DNA of 38,595 nucleotides from Kineococcus vitellinus (GCF_009906315.1 NZ_JAAALL010000006.1:1-38595); one strand, 5' to 3'. Shown: positions 1 through 9,121, numbered from the stretch's first letter. Notes: a model not told the origin generated them from the letters alone. Translations and numbers: made by a program.

Positions 1-2
1 GT

Positions 3-539
3 GCGGCGCCCGCCCGCCCGCGCCGCACCGCGCGGGTCTTCGCCGTGTGGGCCCTCGTCTACGCGCTGGACCAGGTCACCAAGGTGCTCGCCGTCGCGCA
101 CCTGGAGCCGGGCGTGGTGCGGCCCTTCGTCGGGCAGCTGCTGCAGTTCCACCTCATCCGCAACCCGGGGGCGGCCTTCAGCTTCGCCACCGGCAGCACC
201 TGGATCTTCACGGTCCTGGCCGCCGTGGCGGTGGTGGTCATCGTCCGCCTCGCGCGGCGGCTGCGCAGCGGCGCCTGGGCGCTGGCCCTGGGCCTGCTGC
301 TGGCCGGCGCCACCGGCAACCTCACCGACCGCCTGCTGCGCCAGCCGGGCTTCGCGCGCGGCCACGTCGTGGACTTCCTGCAGCTGCCGCACTGGCCGAT
401 CTTCAACGTCGCGGACGCCGGCCTGTGCGCGGCCGCCGCGCTCATCGTCGTGCTGGCCGTGCGCGGCACCCAGCTGGACGGCACCCGCGAGCCGAGCACC
501 CGGCGCGGCCGGGCCCACCAGGAGGAGACCGGTGCCTGA
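3..539 (+). CDS. lspA: Lipoprotein signal peptidase (signal peptidase II), 5' end outside the window
   Basis: Membrane aspartyl protease that cleaves the signal peptide from diacylglyceryl-modified prolipoproteins in the cytoplasmic membrane. The reading frame is open from the first bases of the window, so the N-terminus is missing; the internal GTG at 45 falls inside the first membrane span ([13 protein letters not shown]) and is not the true start. Family motifs visible are the early D-Q-x-T-K, NPGAAFS, the catalytic Asp in GNLTDR and the second catalytic Asp in FNVADAG. The order of hydrophobic spans matches the four-span fold. The stop overlaps the start of rluD, and lspA-rluD is a common actinobacterial pair. 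A charged tail ([12 protein letters not shown]) ends the protein. Identification is firm; only the 5' boundary is unknown. Confidence 0.93.
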   Translation, partial: AAPARPRRTARVFAVWALVYALDQVTKVLAVAHLEPGVVRPFVGQLLQFHLIRNPGAAFSFATGSTWIFTVLAAVAVVVIVRLARRLRSGAWALALGLLLAGATGNLTDRLLRQPGFARGHVVDFLQLPHWPIFNVADAGLCAAAALIVVLAVRGTQLDGTREPSTRRGRAHQEETGA

Positions 540-1455
540 GCTGCGCAGCCTGCCCGTGCCCGACGGCCTCGAGGGCGAGCGCGTCGACGCGGCCCTCTCG
601 CGCCTGCTGGGCCTCTCGCGCACCCGCGCGGCCGAGCTGGCCGCCGAGGGCCTCGTCGTCATCGACGGCGCGCCCGCGGGCAAGTCCGACCGCGTGCGCG
701 CGGGCTCCTGGCTGGAGGTGGAGGTCCCCGACCCGCCGGCGGCGCCCGCGCTCGTGGCCGAGCTCGTCGAGGGGCTGGTGGTCGTCCACGACGACGACCA
801 CCTCGTCGTCGTCGACAAGCCCGTGGGCGTCGCGGCGCACCCGAGCCCCGGCTGGAGCGGCCCGACCGTCGTCGGCGGCCTGGCGGGAGCGGGCTACGCG
901 ATCGCCACCTCCGGGGCCGCCGAGCGCCAGGGCGTCGTGCACCGCCTCGACGTGGGCACCTCCGGGCTCATGGTCGTGGCCAAGAGCGAGCACGCCTACT
1001 CCGCGCTCAAGCGGGCCTTCAAGGAGCGCACGGTCGACAAGGTCTACCACGCGCTCGTGCAGGGCCACCCGGACCCGCTGCGGGGCACCATCGACGCCCC
1101 CATCGGGCGCCACCCCGGCGGGGCCTACAAGTTCGCGGTGACGGCCGAGGGCAAGCCCAGCGTCACCCACTACGAGGTCCTGGAGGCCTTCCGGGCCGCC
1201 GCGCTGTGCGAGGTGCACCTGGAGACCGGGCGCACCCACCAGATCCGGGTGCACTTCTCCGCGCTGCGCCACCCCTGCGTGGGGGACCTCACCTACGGCG
1301 CCGACCCGACGCTGGCGGCCCGCCTGGGCGTGGCGCGCCAGTGGCTGCACGCCGTGCGCCTGGGCTTCGAGCACCCCGGCACGGGGCAGCCGGTGGAGTT
1401 CACCAGCTCCTACCCCGAGGACCTGCGCACCGCCCTGGAGCGCCTGGCCGACTGA
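532..1455 (+). CDS. rluD: RluD-family 23S rRNA pseudouridine synthase
   Basis: Predicted to isomerise uridines to pseudouridine in 23S rRNA. The 307-residue length is typical of the RluA/RluD family. An N-terminal S4-like RNA-binding segment (about residues 1-75, with [21 protein letters not shown]) is followed by the catalytic domain with the signature HRLDVGTSG; the catalytic aspartate is residue 140. The later motif GRTHQIRVH is also present. The GTG start at 532 lies inside the end of lspA (8-bp overlap) and is preceded by a strong ribosome binding site, AGGAGG at 520-525, so the two genes are probably co-translated. Members RluA, RluC and RluD cannot be told apart with certainty by eye; RluD is chosen from gene order and length. 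Confidence 0.92.
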   Translation: MPELRSLPVPDGLEGERVDAALSRLLGLSRTRAAELAAEGLVVIDGAPAGKSDRVRAGSWLEVEVPDPPAAPALVAELVEGLVVVHDDDHLVVVDKPVGVAAHPSPGWSGPTVVGGLAGAGYAIATSGAAERQGVVHRLDVGTSGLMVVAKSEHAYSALKRAFKERTVDKVYHALVQGHPDPLRGTIDAPIGRHPGGAYKFAVTAEGKPSVTHYEVLEAFRAAALCEVHLETGRTHQIRVHFSALRHPCVGDLTYGADPTLAARLGVARQWLHAVRLGFEHPGTGQPVEFTSSYPEDLRTALERLAD

Positions 1456-1503
1456 GCCCGCCCGCTCCCGGCGAGGCGGCCGGGTGCTGTCCGACCCGGC
1501 GCC

Positions 1504-1509
1504 TACGAT
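1504..1509 (+). promoter_or_regulatory. Possible -10 element (TACGAT) upstream of dnaE
   Basis: TACGAT fits the actinobacterial TAnnnT -10 pattern and lies 41 bases before the dnaE ATG, leaving room for the AGGAGG site at 1537-1542. No convincing -35 hexamer is seen at 16-18 bp, so this is tentative. Confidence 0.35.
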
Positions 1510-1550
1510 CGATCCGCACCACCGCCCGACAGCACCAGGAGGCGCCCCCC

Positions 1551-4500
1551 ATGGCATCCGCGGACTCCTTCGTCCACCTGCACGTGCACACCGAGTACTC
1601 GATGCTCGACGGTGCGGCGAAGGTGGACGACCTCTTCCGCAGCGCCGCCGAGATGGGGATGCCGGCCGTCGCCACGACCGACCACGGCTTCGTCTTCGGC
1701 GCCTACGACTTCTGGAAGACGGCCAAGAAGCACGGCGTGAAGCCGATCATCGGCGTCGAGGCCTACCTGACCCCGGGCACCGCCCGCCAGGACAAGACGC
1801 GCGTGAAGTGGGGCGACCAGTCCAGCCGCTCCGGCGACGACGTCTCCGGCGCCGGCTCGTACACGCACATGACGATGCTGGCCAGCAACACCGCCGGCAT
1901 GCACAACCTCTTCAAGATGAGCTCGCTGGCCTCCCTGGAGGGCTTCCTCTACAAGCCCCGCATGGACCGCGAGCTGCTCTCGCAGTACTCCGACGGGCTC
2001 ATCGCCACCACCGGCTGCCCCTCGGGGGAGGTGCAGACGCGGCTGCGGCTGGGCCAGTACGACGAGGCCCGCCAGGCCGCGGCCGACTACCGCGACATCT
2101 TCGGCCGGGAGAACTTCTTCTGCGAGCTGATGGACCACGGCCTCGACATCGAGCGCCGGGTGCAGGACGACCTGCTCAAGCTCGCCAAGGACCTCGACCT
2201 GCCGCTGCTGGCGACCAACGACCTGCACTACACCCACGCGCACGACGCCCAGGCGCACGCCGCGCTGCTGTGCGTGCAGTCCGGCTCGACGCTGGCCGAC
2301 CCCAAGCGCTTCAAGTTCGACGCCGACGAGTTCTACCTCAAGAGCCCGGCGCAGATGCGCGACGTGTGGCGCGACCACCCCGAGGCGTGCGACAACACCC
2401 TGCTCATCGCCGAGCGCTGCGAGGTGGAGTTCACCGAGTCCACCGGCGCCTACATGCCGCGCTTCCCCTGCCCGCCCGGGGAGAACGAGGAGAGCTGGTT
2501 CGTCAAGGAGGTCTGGACGGGCCTGGCCCACCGCTACCCGGCCGGCATCCCCGACGACGTGCGCAAGCAGGCCGAGTACGAGATCGAGGTCATCACCTCC
2601 AAGGGCTACGCCGGCTACTTCCTCGTCGTCGCCGACTTCATCAACTGGTCCAAGGCCAACGGCATCCGCGTCGGCCCCGGCCGCGGGTCCGGCGCCGGCT
2701 CGATGGCGGCCTACGCCATGAAGATCACCGACCTCGACCCGCTGCGGCACGGTCTCTTCTTCGAGCGCTTCCTCAACCCCGAGCGCATGTCGATGCCCGA
2801 CTTCGACGTCGACTTCGACGAGCGCCGGCGCGGTGAGGTCATCCAGTACGTCGTCGAGAAGTACGGCACCGACCGCGTCGCCCAGATCGTCACCTACGGC
2901 ACGATCAAGGCCAAGCAGGCGGTCAAGGACTCCTCGCGCGTGCTCGGGTTCCCCTTCTCCATGGGCGACCGGATCACCAAGACGATGCCGCCGGCCGTCA
3001 TGGGCAAGGACATCCCGCTGTCGGGGATCTTCGACCCCGGCCACAAGCGGTACTCCGAGGCGGGGGAGTTCCGCGAGCTGTACAAGTCCGACCCCGAGGT
3101 CGTGCGGGTCGTCGACACCGCCCGCGGCCTGGAGGGGCTGAAGCGGCAGTGGGGCGTGCACGCCGCCGGCGTCATCATGTCCTCCGAGCCGCTGATCGAC
3201 CTCATCCCGATCATGAAGCGGGAAGCCGACGGGGCGATCATCACGCAGTTCGACTACCCGACGTGCGAGACGCTCGGGCTGGTCAAGATGGACTTCCTGG
3301 GCCTGCGCAACCTGACGATCCTCGACGACGCGCTGAAGAACGTCGTCGCCAACGGCAAGGAGCCCGTCGACCTCGACGCCCTCGAGCTCGACGACCAGGC
3401 CACCTTCGAGCTGCTCGGGCGCGGGGACACCCTCGGCGTCTTCCAGTTCGACGGCGGTCCCATGCGCTCGCTGCTGCGGCTGATGCGCCCGGACAACTTC
3501 GAGGACATCTCCGCCGTCGGCGCGCTCTACCGGCCCGGCCCGATGGGCGCGGGCTCGCACACCGCCTACGCCCGGCGCAAGAACGGCCAGGAGCCGATCA
3601 CCCCGATCCACCCCGAGCTCGAGGAACCCCTCAAGGAGATCCTCGGCACGACCTACGGCCTGATCGTGTACCAGGAGCAGGTCATGTCGATCGCGCAGAA
3701 GGTCGCCGGGTACAGCCTCGGCAGCGCCGACCTGCTGCGCCGCGCGATGGGCAAGAAGAAGCGCGAAGTCCTCGACGCCGAGTACGTCGGCTTCGAGAAG
3801 GGGATGCTCGACAACGGCTTCTCCAAGGAGTGCGTCAAGGCGCTGTGGGACATCCTCGTCCCCTTCTCCGACTACGCCTTCAACAAGGCGCACTCGGCCG
3901 CCTACGGCCTGGTCTCCTACTGGACGGCCTACCTCAAGGCCAACTACCCGGCCGAGTACATGGCCGCGGTGCTCACCAGCGTGCGCGACGACAAGGACAA
4001 GTCGGCGCTGTACCTCAACGAGTGCCGCCGCATGGGCATCCAGGTGCTGCCCCCGGACGTCAACGAGTCCAGCGCGAACTTCACCGCCGTCGGCTCCGAC
4101 ATCCGCTTCGGCCTCACGGCCATCCGCAACGTCGGCGCGAACGTCGTCGACGCGGTCGTCGAGGCGCGCCGGGAGAAGGGCCGCTACGAGTCGTTCACCG
4201 ACTTCCTCACCAAGGTGCCCGCGGTCGTGTGCAACAAGCGCACCATCGAGTCGCTCATCAAGGCCGGCGCCTTCGACTCCCTGGGCCACCGCCGCCGCGC
4301 CCTGGTCGCCCGCCACGAGGACGCCGTCGACGCGGTCGTCGACGTCAAGCGCAACGAGGCGATCGGCCAGTTCGACCTCTTCGCCGGCCTCGGCGGGGAC
4401 GACGACGGCGCGGGCGGCGGCGGCTTCCACGTCGAGATCCCGGACCTGCCCGAGTGGGAGAAGTCCGAGCTGCTGGCCCACGAGCGCCAGATGCTCGGGC

Positions 4501-5096
4501 TCTACGTCTCCGACCACCCGCTGTTCGGCCTCGAGCACCTGCTGGCCAACGCCTCCGACGTGCCGATCGCCGCGCTGCTGGAGGACGAGTCCCGCCCCGA
4601 CGGCTCGCAGATCACCATCGCCGGGATGATCACCGGCCTGCAGCGCAAGACGACCAAGCAAGGCAACTACTGGGCCATCGTCACCGTCGAGGACCTCGCC
4701 GGCGCCATCGAGTGCCTGTTCTTCCCGCAGGCCTACACCGACGTCGCCCAGCTGCTGGCCGAGGACCTCGTCGTCGTCGTCAAGGGCCGGCTCAACCGCC
4801 GCGACGAGGTGCCGACCATCTACGCCTCGGGCCTGACGGTGCCGGACGTCTCCTCCACCGACGGCGTCCCGGTAACGGTGACGATGCCGACCTCCCGCTG
4901 CACGGCCCCCGTCGTGGAGAGGCTCAAGGACGTCCTCACCACCCACCCGGGGGTGACCGAGGTGCGGTTGCGGCTGACGAAGAACGGCGGGGGAGGGGGC
5001 ACCCTCATGCGCCTGGACGACTCCCTGCGGGTGACGCCCAGCCCGGCGCTGTTCGGCGACCTCAAGGCCCTGCTGGGGCCGACCTGCCTGGCGTGA
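1551..5096 (+). CDS. dnaE: DNA polymerase III alpha subunit (replicative polymerase DnaE1)
   Basis: Catalytic subunit of the replicative polymerase, 1181 residues, the usual length for actinobacterial DnaE1. It opens with a PHP domain (FVHLHVHTEYSMLDG near residue 5) whose His-x-His pair and later metal-ligand motifs are kept, as expected for the intrinsic proofreading exonuclease of DnaE1. The polymerase core shows GPGRGSGAGS and the catalytic aspartates in MPDFDVDFDE (about residues 411-420). YRPGPM, the helix-hairpin-helix region and a C-terminal OB-fold (IAGMITGLQRKTTKQGNYWAIV) follow. The ATG is chosen because AGGAGG at 1537-1542 sits just upstream; longer readings run through rluD. No frameshift is visible. 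It is the last housekeeping gene before the polysaccharide island. Confidence 0.97.
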   Translation: MASADSFVHLHVHTEYSMLDGAAKVDDLFRSAAEMGMPAVATTDHGFVFGAYDFWKTAKKHGVKPIIGVEAYLTPGTARQDKTRVKWGDQSSRSGDDVSGAGSYTHMTMLASNTAGMHNLFKMSSLASLEGFLYKPRMDRELLSQYSDGLIATTGCPSGEVQTRLRLGQYDEARQAAADYRDIFGRENFFCELMDHGLDIERRVQDDLLKLAKDLDLPLLATNDLHYTHAHDAQAHAALLCVQSGSTLADPKRFKFDADEFYLKSPAQMRDVWRDHPEACDNTLLIAERCEVEFTESTGAYMPRFPCPPGENEESWFVKEVWTGLAHRYPAGIPDDVRKQAEYEIEVITSKGYAGYFLVVADFINWSKANGIRVGPGRGSGAGSMAAYAMKITDLDPLRHGLFFERFLNPERMSMPDFDVDFDERRRGEVIQYVVEKYGTDRVAQIVTYGTIKAKQAVKDSSRVLGFPFSMGDRITKTMPPAVMGKDIPLSGIFDPGHKRYSEAGEFRELYKSDPEVVRVVDTARGLEGLKRQWGVHAAGVIMSSEPLIDLIPIMKREADGAIITQFDYPTCETLGLVKMDFLGLRNLTILDDALKNVVANGKEPVDLDALELDDQATFELLGRGDTLGVFQFDGGPMRSLLRLMRPDNFEDISAVGALYRPGPMGAGSHTAYARRKNGQEPITPIHPELEEPLKEILGTTYGLIVYQEQVMSIAQKVAGYSLGSADLLRRAMGKKKREVLDAEYVGFEKGMLDNGFSKECVKALWDILVPFSDYAFNKAHSAAYGLVSYWTAYLKANYPAEYMAAVLTSVRDDKDKSALYLNECRRMGIQVLPPDVNESSANFTAVGSDIRFGLTAIRNVGANVVDAVVEARREKGRYESFTDFLTKVPAVVCNKRTIESLIKAGAFDSLGHRRRALVARHEDAVDAVVDVKRNEAIGQFDLFAGLGGDDDGAGGGGFHVEIPDLPEWEKSELLAHERQMLGLYVSDHPLFGLEHLLANASDVPIAALLEDESRPDGSQITIAGMITGLQRKTTKQGNYWAIVTVEDLAGAIECLFFPQAYTDVAQLLAEDLVVVVKGRLNRRDEVPTIYASGLTVPDVSSTDGVPVTVTMPTSRCTAPVVERLKDVLTTHPGVTEVRLRLTKNGGGGGTLMRLDDSLRVTPSPALFGDLKALLGPTCLA

Positions 5097-5219
5097 GGTG
5101 CTGCGGAGGCGTCGAGCTGCGGCAGCCTCGGCGCGGGGGTCTTGCGGGCTGACGGAGTCGGGGAGGACGGCCGGCGGCGGCTGCGGCTGCGGCCGCACCG
5201 TGGCGACTGCGCCGCACCA

Positions 5220-6341
5220 TCACGGTGAGCCGTGAGCCGCTCGTGCGAGGACGTCCTCCACCGCTGCCACATGCTGCTCGTAAGGAAAGCGGTCGCGCGT
5301 CCAGGCCGCGTACTCCTCCTCGGAAGAGCGGTCCGGGCCGGTGGCGAGAACGTCCCGAAGAGCGGCCGCCAACGCTTCCGGGTCGCCGGACGGGACGAGG
5401 AAGCGGTCCAGAGGACCCGCCAGGATCTCCGGGACAGCTCCCACCTTCGAGGCGATCACACGTCGGCCCGACATGAGCGCCTCGAGGACGACTCGCCCGA
5501 AGGCCTCGGGCAGAAGTGAGGGGAAGAGGACCACGTCGCTGGCGTGGAGCACCGTGCTTACGTCCGACCTGGCTGGCAGCCACGTGCACCTGCCATCCTG
5601 ACGCAGCCGTTCGATCCGCTCGAGGAGTTCCGGGGGAGCGCCCATGCCGTCTCCCACGAGCAGCAGATGACCGTTCCCGGGGTCGAGTCGGAGCGACTCC
5701 CATGCCTCCAATGCCACCGACACGCCCTTGTCGACGGAGATGCGTCCGTAGTAGAGGGCGATGAAGGTGTCCCCCGGCACCCCCAGCGCCCGTCGTGCGG
5801 CAACGCGTTCCGCATCGCCTCCGAAGGGGTACTCCGCTTCAGGCACAGCGTTGGGGATCGTGAGCACCTGGTCGGCCGGCAGGCCCCTGCGCACCCACGT
5901 GCGTCGCATGAACTCCGAGACGGCGATGAAGGCGGCTGCGCCGCGACCAAGAAGGGACACCTTGTTGTAGTTGGGCATGTGGTGGAGGTGGCAGACGAGG
6001 GGCGCGCGGGCTGCGCGGGCGACGACCTGTCCCCAGACGATGTGCTCGAAGCGCTGGAGCCACAGGACGTCCGGTCGGTGCCCTGCGGCCCACAGTGCTG
6101 CCGGGGCCATGCGTGCCACGTCCTGCACCGCTGTGCGCGGTGTCAAGGAGAAGGACGTGGGGCCCTGGAGGCGGATGCCGGCACGTTCGTACTCGGTGCG
6201 CAGGGAGCCGTCGTGCTGGAAGAGCACTGTGACGCCGTGACCCCGCTGGACGAGGCTGCCACTTAGCTGGTAGGTGCACATCTCGATGCCTCCGGCGCGA
6301 TCGAGAGCCGTGGCGTGGGTGCAGATCTTCACGGTGGTCAT
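5220..6341 (-). CDS. Glycosyltransferase family 4 (GT-B), exopolysaccharide assembly
   Basis: Predicted retaining sugar-nucleotide-dependent transferase acting on a lipid-linked acceptor at the cytoplasmic face of the membrane. The 373 residues have the two-lobed GT-B layout: the N-terminal lobe has the GGIE loop near residue 17, the middle has a typical switch (LTIPNAVPEAEYPF), and the C-terminal lobe begins near YYGRISVDKG. The E-x7-E nucleotide-sugar motif is EAFGRVVLE, preceded by DVVLFPSLLP. It starts at ATG 6341, with AGGGGCAGG directly upstream. It is divergent from the PIG-L gene across a 161-bp spacer and ends 123 bp from dnaE, tail to tail. Donor and linkage cannot be read from sequence. 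Confidence 0.88.
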   Translation of the reverse strand: MTTVKICTHATALDRAGGIEMCTYQLSGSLVQRGHGVTVLFQHDGSLRTEYERAGIRLQGPTSFSLTPRTAVQDVARMAPAALWAAGHRPDVLWLQRFEHIVWGQVVARAARAPLVCHLHHMPNYNKVSLLGRGAAAFIAVSEFMRRTWVRRGLPADQVLTIPNAVPEAEYPFGGDAERVAARRALGVPGDTFIALYYGRISVDKGVSVALEAWESLRLDPGNGHLLLVGDGMGAPPELLERIERLRQDGRCTWLPARSDVSTVLHASDVVLFPSLLPEAFGRVVLEALMSGRRVIASKVGAVPEILAGPLDRFLVPSGDPEALAAALRDVLATGPDRSSEEEYAAWTRDRFPYEQHVAAVEDVLARAAHGSP

Positions 6342-6442
6342 CCTGCCCCTTGGGGCGGCTCCGTGGGGATCTTCAGCGGACCCAGCTCGATGGAGCCAGC
6401 TTCGGGGCGCGGCTAGGGTGATGCTGCTCGTGTACGTTGCCT

Positions 6443-6448
6443 TATGAT
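6443..6448 (+). promoter_or_regulatory. -10 element TATGAT of the PIG-L gene
   Basis: TATGAT differs from the TATAAT consensus at one base and lies in an AT-richer stretch between divergent genes. A transcript starting near 6455 would have a leader of about 48 nt before the GTG at 6503, and would exclude the TTG at 6437 as a start. A weak GATGCT at 6420-6425 is the only -35 candidate at 17 bp. Confidence 0.5.
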
Positions 6449-6502
6449 CGTCACAAGTCCCTCCATCACTGTGGGAGTCCCGCTATTGGTCGTCGAGCCT
6501 CA

Positions 6503-7417
6503 GTGACGCGTCACCGAACTCCGGTGGCCTGGCGACCGTGGGTGCTGGTCGGCGCCGTCCTCATTGTCGTCCTGTTGATGTACTTGTTCCTCCGTACCGG
6601 CTCCGGAGGGAGCGTTGCCTGCCGCGGGCCCGTGCACTTGAGCTTCGTCGCGCACCCGGACGACGACCTCTTCTTCCAGACACCGGACATCCTCGACGAC
6701 ATCCGAGCGGGAATCTGTCACCGGACGGTCTACGTCACCAGCGGTGATTACGCCGCGGGCCCTGAGTACTGGGGATCGCGCGAGGCCGGTGTGCAGGCGG
6801 CCTACGCGCACATGGCCGGACGAGCCGACCGGTGGACGGCGTCCCCGCAAGTGATCTCCGACCACCCTGTGACCGTCTGGGAGCTCGCTGGGCGGCCAGA
6901 GGTCTCCGTGGTCTTCCTGAGGATCCCCGACGGCGGTCTCGAGGGAGGTGGGAGCGAGCGATACGGTGGTGTCAGCTTGCAGAAGCTGTACGACGGCCGG
7001 ATCAGCTCCATCTCCACGGTCGACGGCTTGGCGGAGTACACCGCTGACGACCTGGTCGAGCTCATCGGTGGCATTGCGAGTGCTCAATCGACCGAGGTCA
7101 TCAGGACGCACGACGTCCAGGGGCGGTTTGGTGACGGGGACCACAGTGATCATCACGCGGTGGCCCGCTTCGTCGCTGCTGCGCACCAGCAGTACGACAT
7201 GCGCAGTCGGTTGATCAGCTACAAGGGGTACCCGGTCGCCGAGCTCCCGCCGAACGTTGCAGGTGAGGATCTTCAGCGCAAAGTGGATGCCTACCTCACG
7301 TACGCCCCTCACGATCCGGAGGTGCCTGATTCGCAAGACGCCCTGCGGGACCAGCCCGAGGGCGCTTGGCTCCAACGACAGTACGCGCAAGAGATCACAG
7401 GTGGCGATCTGTCCTAG
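6503..7417 (+). CDS. Membrane-anchored PIG-L/LmbE family deacetylase
   Basis: Zinc-dependent N-deacetylase fold, known from GlcNAc-PI and mycothiol-pathway deacetylases. Zinc-site motifs are clear: AHPDDD with His51, Asp53 and Asp54, and the distal GDHSDHHAV with His217/His218. An N-terminal hydrophobic segment of about 20 residues (VLVGAVLIVVLLMYLFL) after a short basic stretch predicts a single membrane anchor with the catalytic domain outside the cell, unlike the cytoplasmic MshB type. With GTs and GH16 enzymes around it, removal of N-acetyl groups from the exported polymer is a reasonable inference. GTG 6503 is preferred over TTG 6437: the TATGAT at 6443-6448 lies between them and codon use upstream is not coding-like. 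The stop abuts the left end of the IS remnant. Confidence 0.82.
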   Translation: MTRHRTPVAWRPWVLVGAVLIVVLLMYLFLRTGSGGSVACRGPVHLSFVAHPDDDLFFQTPDILDDIRAGICHRTVYVTSGDYAAGPEYWGSREAGVQAAYAHMAGRADRWTASPQVISDHPVTVWELAGRPEVSVVFLRIPDGGLEGGGSERYGGVSLQKLYDGRISSISTVDGLAEYTADDLVELIGGIASAQSTEVIRTHDVQGRFGDGDHSDHHAVARFVAAAHQQYDMRSRLISYKGYPVAELPPNVAGEDLQRKVDAYLTYAPHDPEVPDSQDALRDQPEGAWLQRQYAQEITGGDLS

Positions 7418-8876
7418 TAGTGCTCTGTTGGGTCTTGTCAAGGATGGTCACCGCGTGGTGCCTTGCGGCGGTGACTCTCGAAGAGCTGGCGGCCGCGCGC
7501 GAGCAGCTGCAGCACTTCGCCGAGAACGTCTTCGCGCCCTTGGTCCGGACCGATCAGCGGGCCAAGGGGCAGACCTACCTGCGCGGGCTGCTGCTGAACG
7601 GGGCGCGCAAGGCGATGCAACCGATGCTGAACGGCTCGGCGTGGATCACCTGGGGCTGCAGCGGTTCGTCTCCTCCTACACGTGGGACGTGGCCGCGGTG
7701 CGCTGCCTGATCGCCGCCAAGGCGGTGGAAGTCATCGATCCGGTGGCGTGGGTGATCGATGACACCGGTTTCCCTAAGAACGGCAAATCCTCACCCGGGG
7801 TGGCGCGGCACTACGCCCCCGCGAACGGGAGGTACCCCCACGGAACGCTGGACAAGGTCGACAACTGCCAGATCGGCGTCAGCGTACGCCGCCACCGACA
7901 CTGCCTCCTGCCCGCTGGACTGGCGGCTGTTCCTGCCGGCCAGCTGGGACGCGACGGCACTCCAAGCCGATGCCGACACTGCTTCGGACCCCGCCTCGGC
8001 AGCCACCGCGTTGCAGGCTGTCCGGTTGCGCCGCACGTGCGCCGGCATCCCCGATGCACTGTGCCACGAGCCGAAGTGGCGCCTGGCCCTGGACATGCTC
8101 GATGAGGTCGCCGGCTGGGGCTTGACGCTACCTATGATCATCGCCGACCCCGAATACGGCAACAACGCCCACTTTCGCGGTGCTCTTGACGAGCGGAACC
8201 TGTTCTGGATCGTGCAGGTCGAGTCCGACCTGACCGCCACCCCGTTGATGCCGTTCCCGAGCTGCGCGAGTACGCCGGCGCCGACCCGCGCGGCAAGCCG
8301 CGCTACCGTGACGCGCCGATCAACTTGCGCCAGCGCGCCTTGGCCGCTGGGACGGGCGCGGCAAGACATCTCACCTGGCGGACTGGTTCCCGAGACCAAC
8401 TCACCTCACGGTTCCTCTAGATCCGCATCCGCCCGGCGGGCCGCAAGTACACCGCACGGCTGGCCGAGGACGGTTCTCTGCCCGAGCAGTGGCTGACGGC
8501 GAACTGGCCCGAGGATGCGGTCGAGCCGGTGAGGTACTGGTTGTCCAACCTACCCGCTGACACGCCACTGGCCGACCTGGTTCGGCGGGGAAAGTTGCGC
8601 TGGCGCATCGAGCATGACTACCGCGAACTCAAGACCGCCCTGAGATTGGACCACTTCGAAGGCCGCAGCTTCACCGGCTGGCACCGCCACGTCACTCTCG
8701 TCACCGCCGTTCACCTGTTCTGCGCCCTGTTGCGCGCCGGTTCGAAAGCCCGTGGCGCAGCCTGAGCACCTATGCCGTGCTGTTCCTGCAAATGCTGGCC
8801 ACTTGGATCGGCATCTGCAGCGTCTGTGGACAGCGTGCCCGGGACCGACCCTTGGTGCCGACCTAACGAAGTACGA
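7418..8876 (+). mobile_element. Decayed IS701-like insertion sequence with tentative imperfect terminal repeats
   Basis: A degenerate IS701-type transposase fills the interval. Candidate ends are 7418-7434 (TAGTGCTCTGTTGGGTC) and the complement of 8860-8876, which match at 12 of 17 positions, most differences being transitions. The right end overlaps the transposase TAA at 8864-8866, as in many compact insertion sequences. The left end touches the PIG-L stop codon. No target-site duplication could be confirmed. The ends are less certain than the transposase assignment. Confidence 0.5.
7444..8866 (+). pseudogene. IS701-family transposase, inactivated by frameshifts and a stop
   Basis: Recognisable DDE transposase of the IS701 type. 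The diagnostic block WVIDDTGFPKNGKSSPGVARHY is present, as are CQIGVSV, IIADPEYGNN, WRIEHDYRELKTALRLDHFEGRS and the C-terminal ATWIGICSVCGQR with a CxxC pair. The coding frame changes several times: frame 1 to about 7640, frame 3 to about 7880, frame 1 to about 8250, frame 3 to about 8755, and frame 2 to the TAA at 8864-8866. An in-frame TAG at 8418-8420 interrupts the third-frame section. At least four frameshifts plus one stop make it inactive. It marks an old insertion between the deacetylase and the first GH16 gene. Confidence 0.88.
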
Positions 8877-8996
8877 CTGTGCGTGACGGACGACGCGGTG
8901 CTCCTCTCCACGAGTCCGACCGTCGAGCCGCGGCTGAGCGTCGCCTGCCGGCGAGGTCGGCGGCTCCTCACAGTGCGCAGGAAGGGGTAGTGAAGT

Positions 8997-9026
8997 GTTA
9001 CATGTTTTTGGAGTGACGCTGGTCAC
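8997..9026 (+). promoter_or_regulatory. GTTACATGTT element followed by dyad GTGAC-GCTG-GTCAC
   Basis: GTTACATGTTTTTGG at 8997-9011 is followed by a perfect inverted repeat at 9013-9026, which also reads GTGA-N6-TCAC, the core of a CRP/GlxR-type operator. The same arrangement, with the dyad centre at the same distance, occurs at 18024-18053 (inside the repeat) and, with a different dyad, at 26585-26613. Likely a regulator site or promoter for the GH16 gene starting at 9122. Confidence 0.5.
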
Positions 9027-9051
9027 ATCTAGTCCGTTCGCTCAAGGGGTG

Positions 9052-9116
9052 CGGGACCGGGGTCGAGAGCTCGTGGGTCAGCACAGACCCGGTTCTGGTC
9101 ACGACTCAGGAGCTCC
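9052..9116 (+). promoter_or_regulatory. Structured leader with possible RBS sequestration
   Basis: The leader RNA can form a 10-bp stem between 9052-9061 and 9088-9097 (core ACCGGG/CCCGGT, flanked by G-C and G-U pairs). A competing hairpin GGGTC (9075-9079)/GACCC (9086-9090) excludes it. GAGCTC at 9067-9072 can pair with the GAGCTC at 9110-9115 that contains part of the AGGAG ribosome binding site. This is suggestive of a translational switch but not proven; the right copy of the repeat has the same leader. Confidence 0.3.
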
Positions 9117-9121
9117 CTTAC

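Noticed and set aside
1503-5198. 1231-codon open frame antisense to dnaE
   Set aside because: Shadow frame produced by high GC; valine, leucine and aspartate-rich with no domain, and opposite to a certain gene.
6437-6502. TTG 6437 as start of the PIG-L gene
   Set aside because: A TATGAT -10 element lies within these codons and their composition is not coding-like.
8867-8988. A small gene between the IS remnant and the repeat
   Set aside because: The short frame starting at 8772 only reads the decayed transposase end out of phase and has no independent support.
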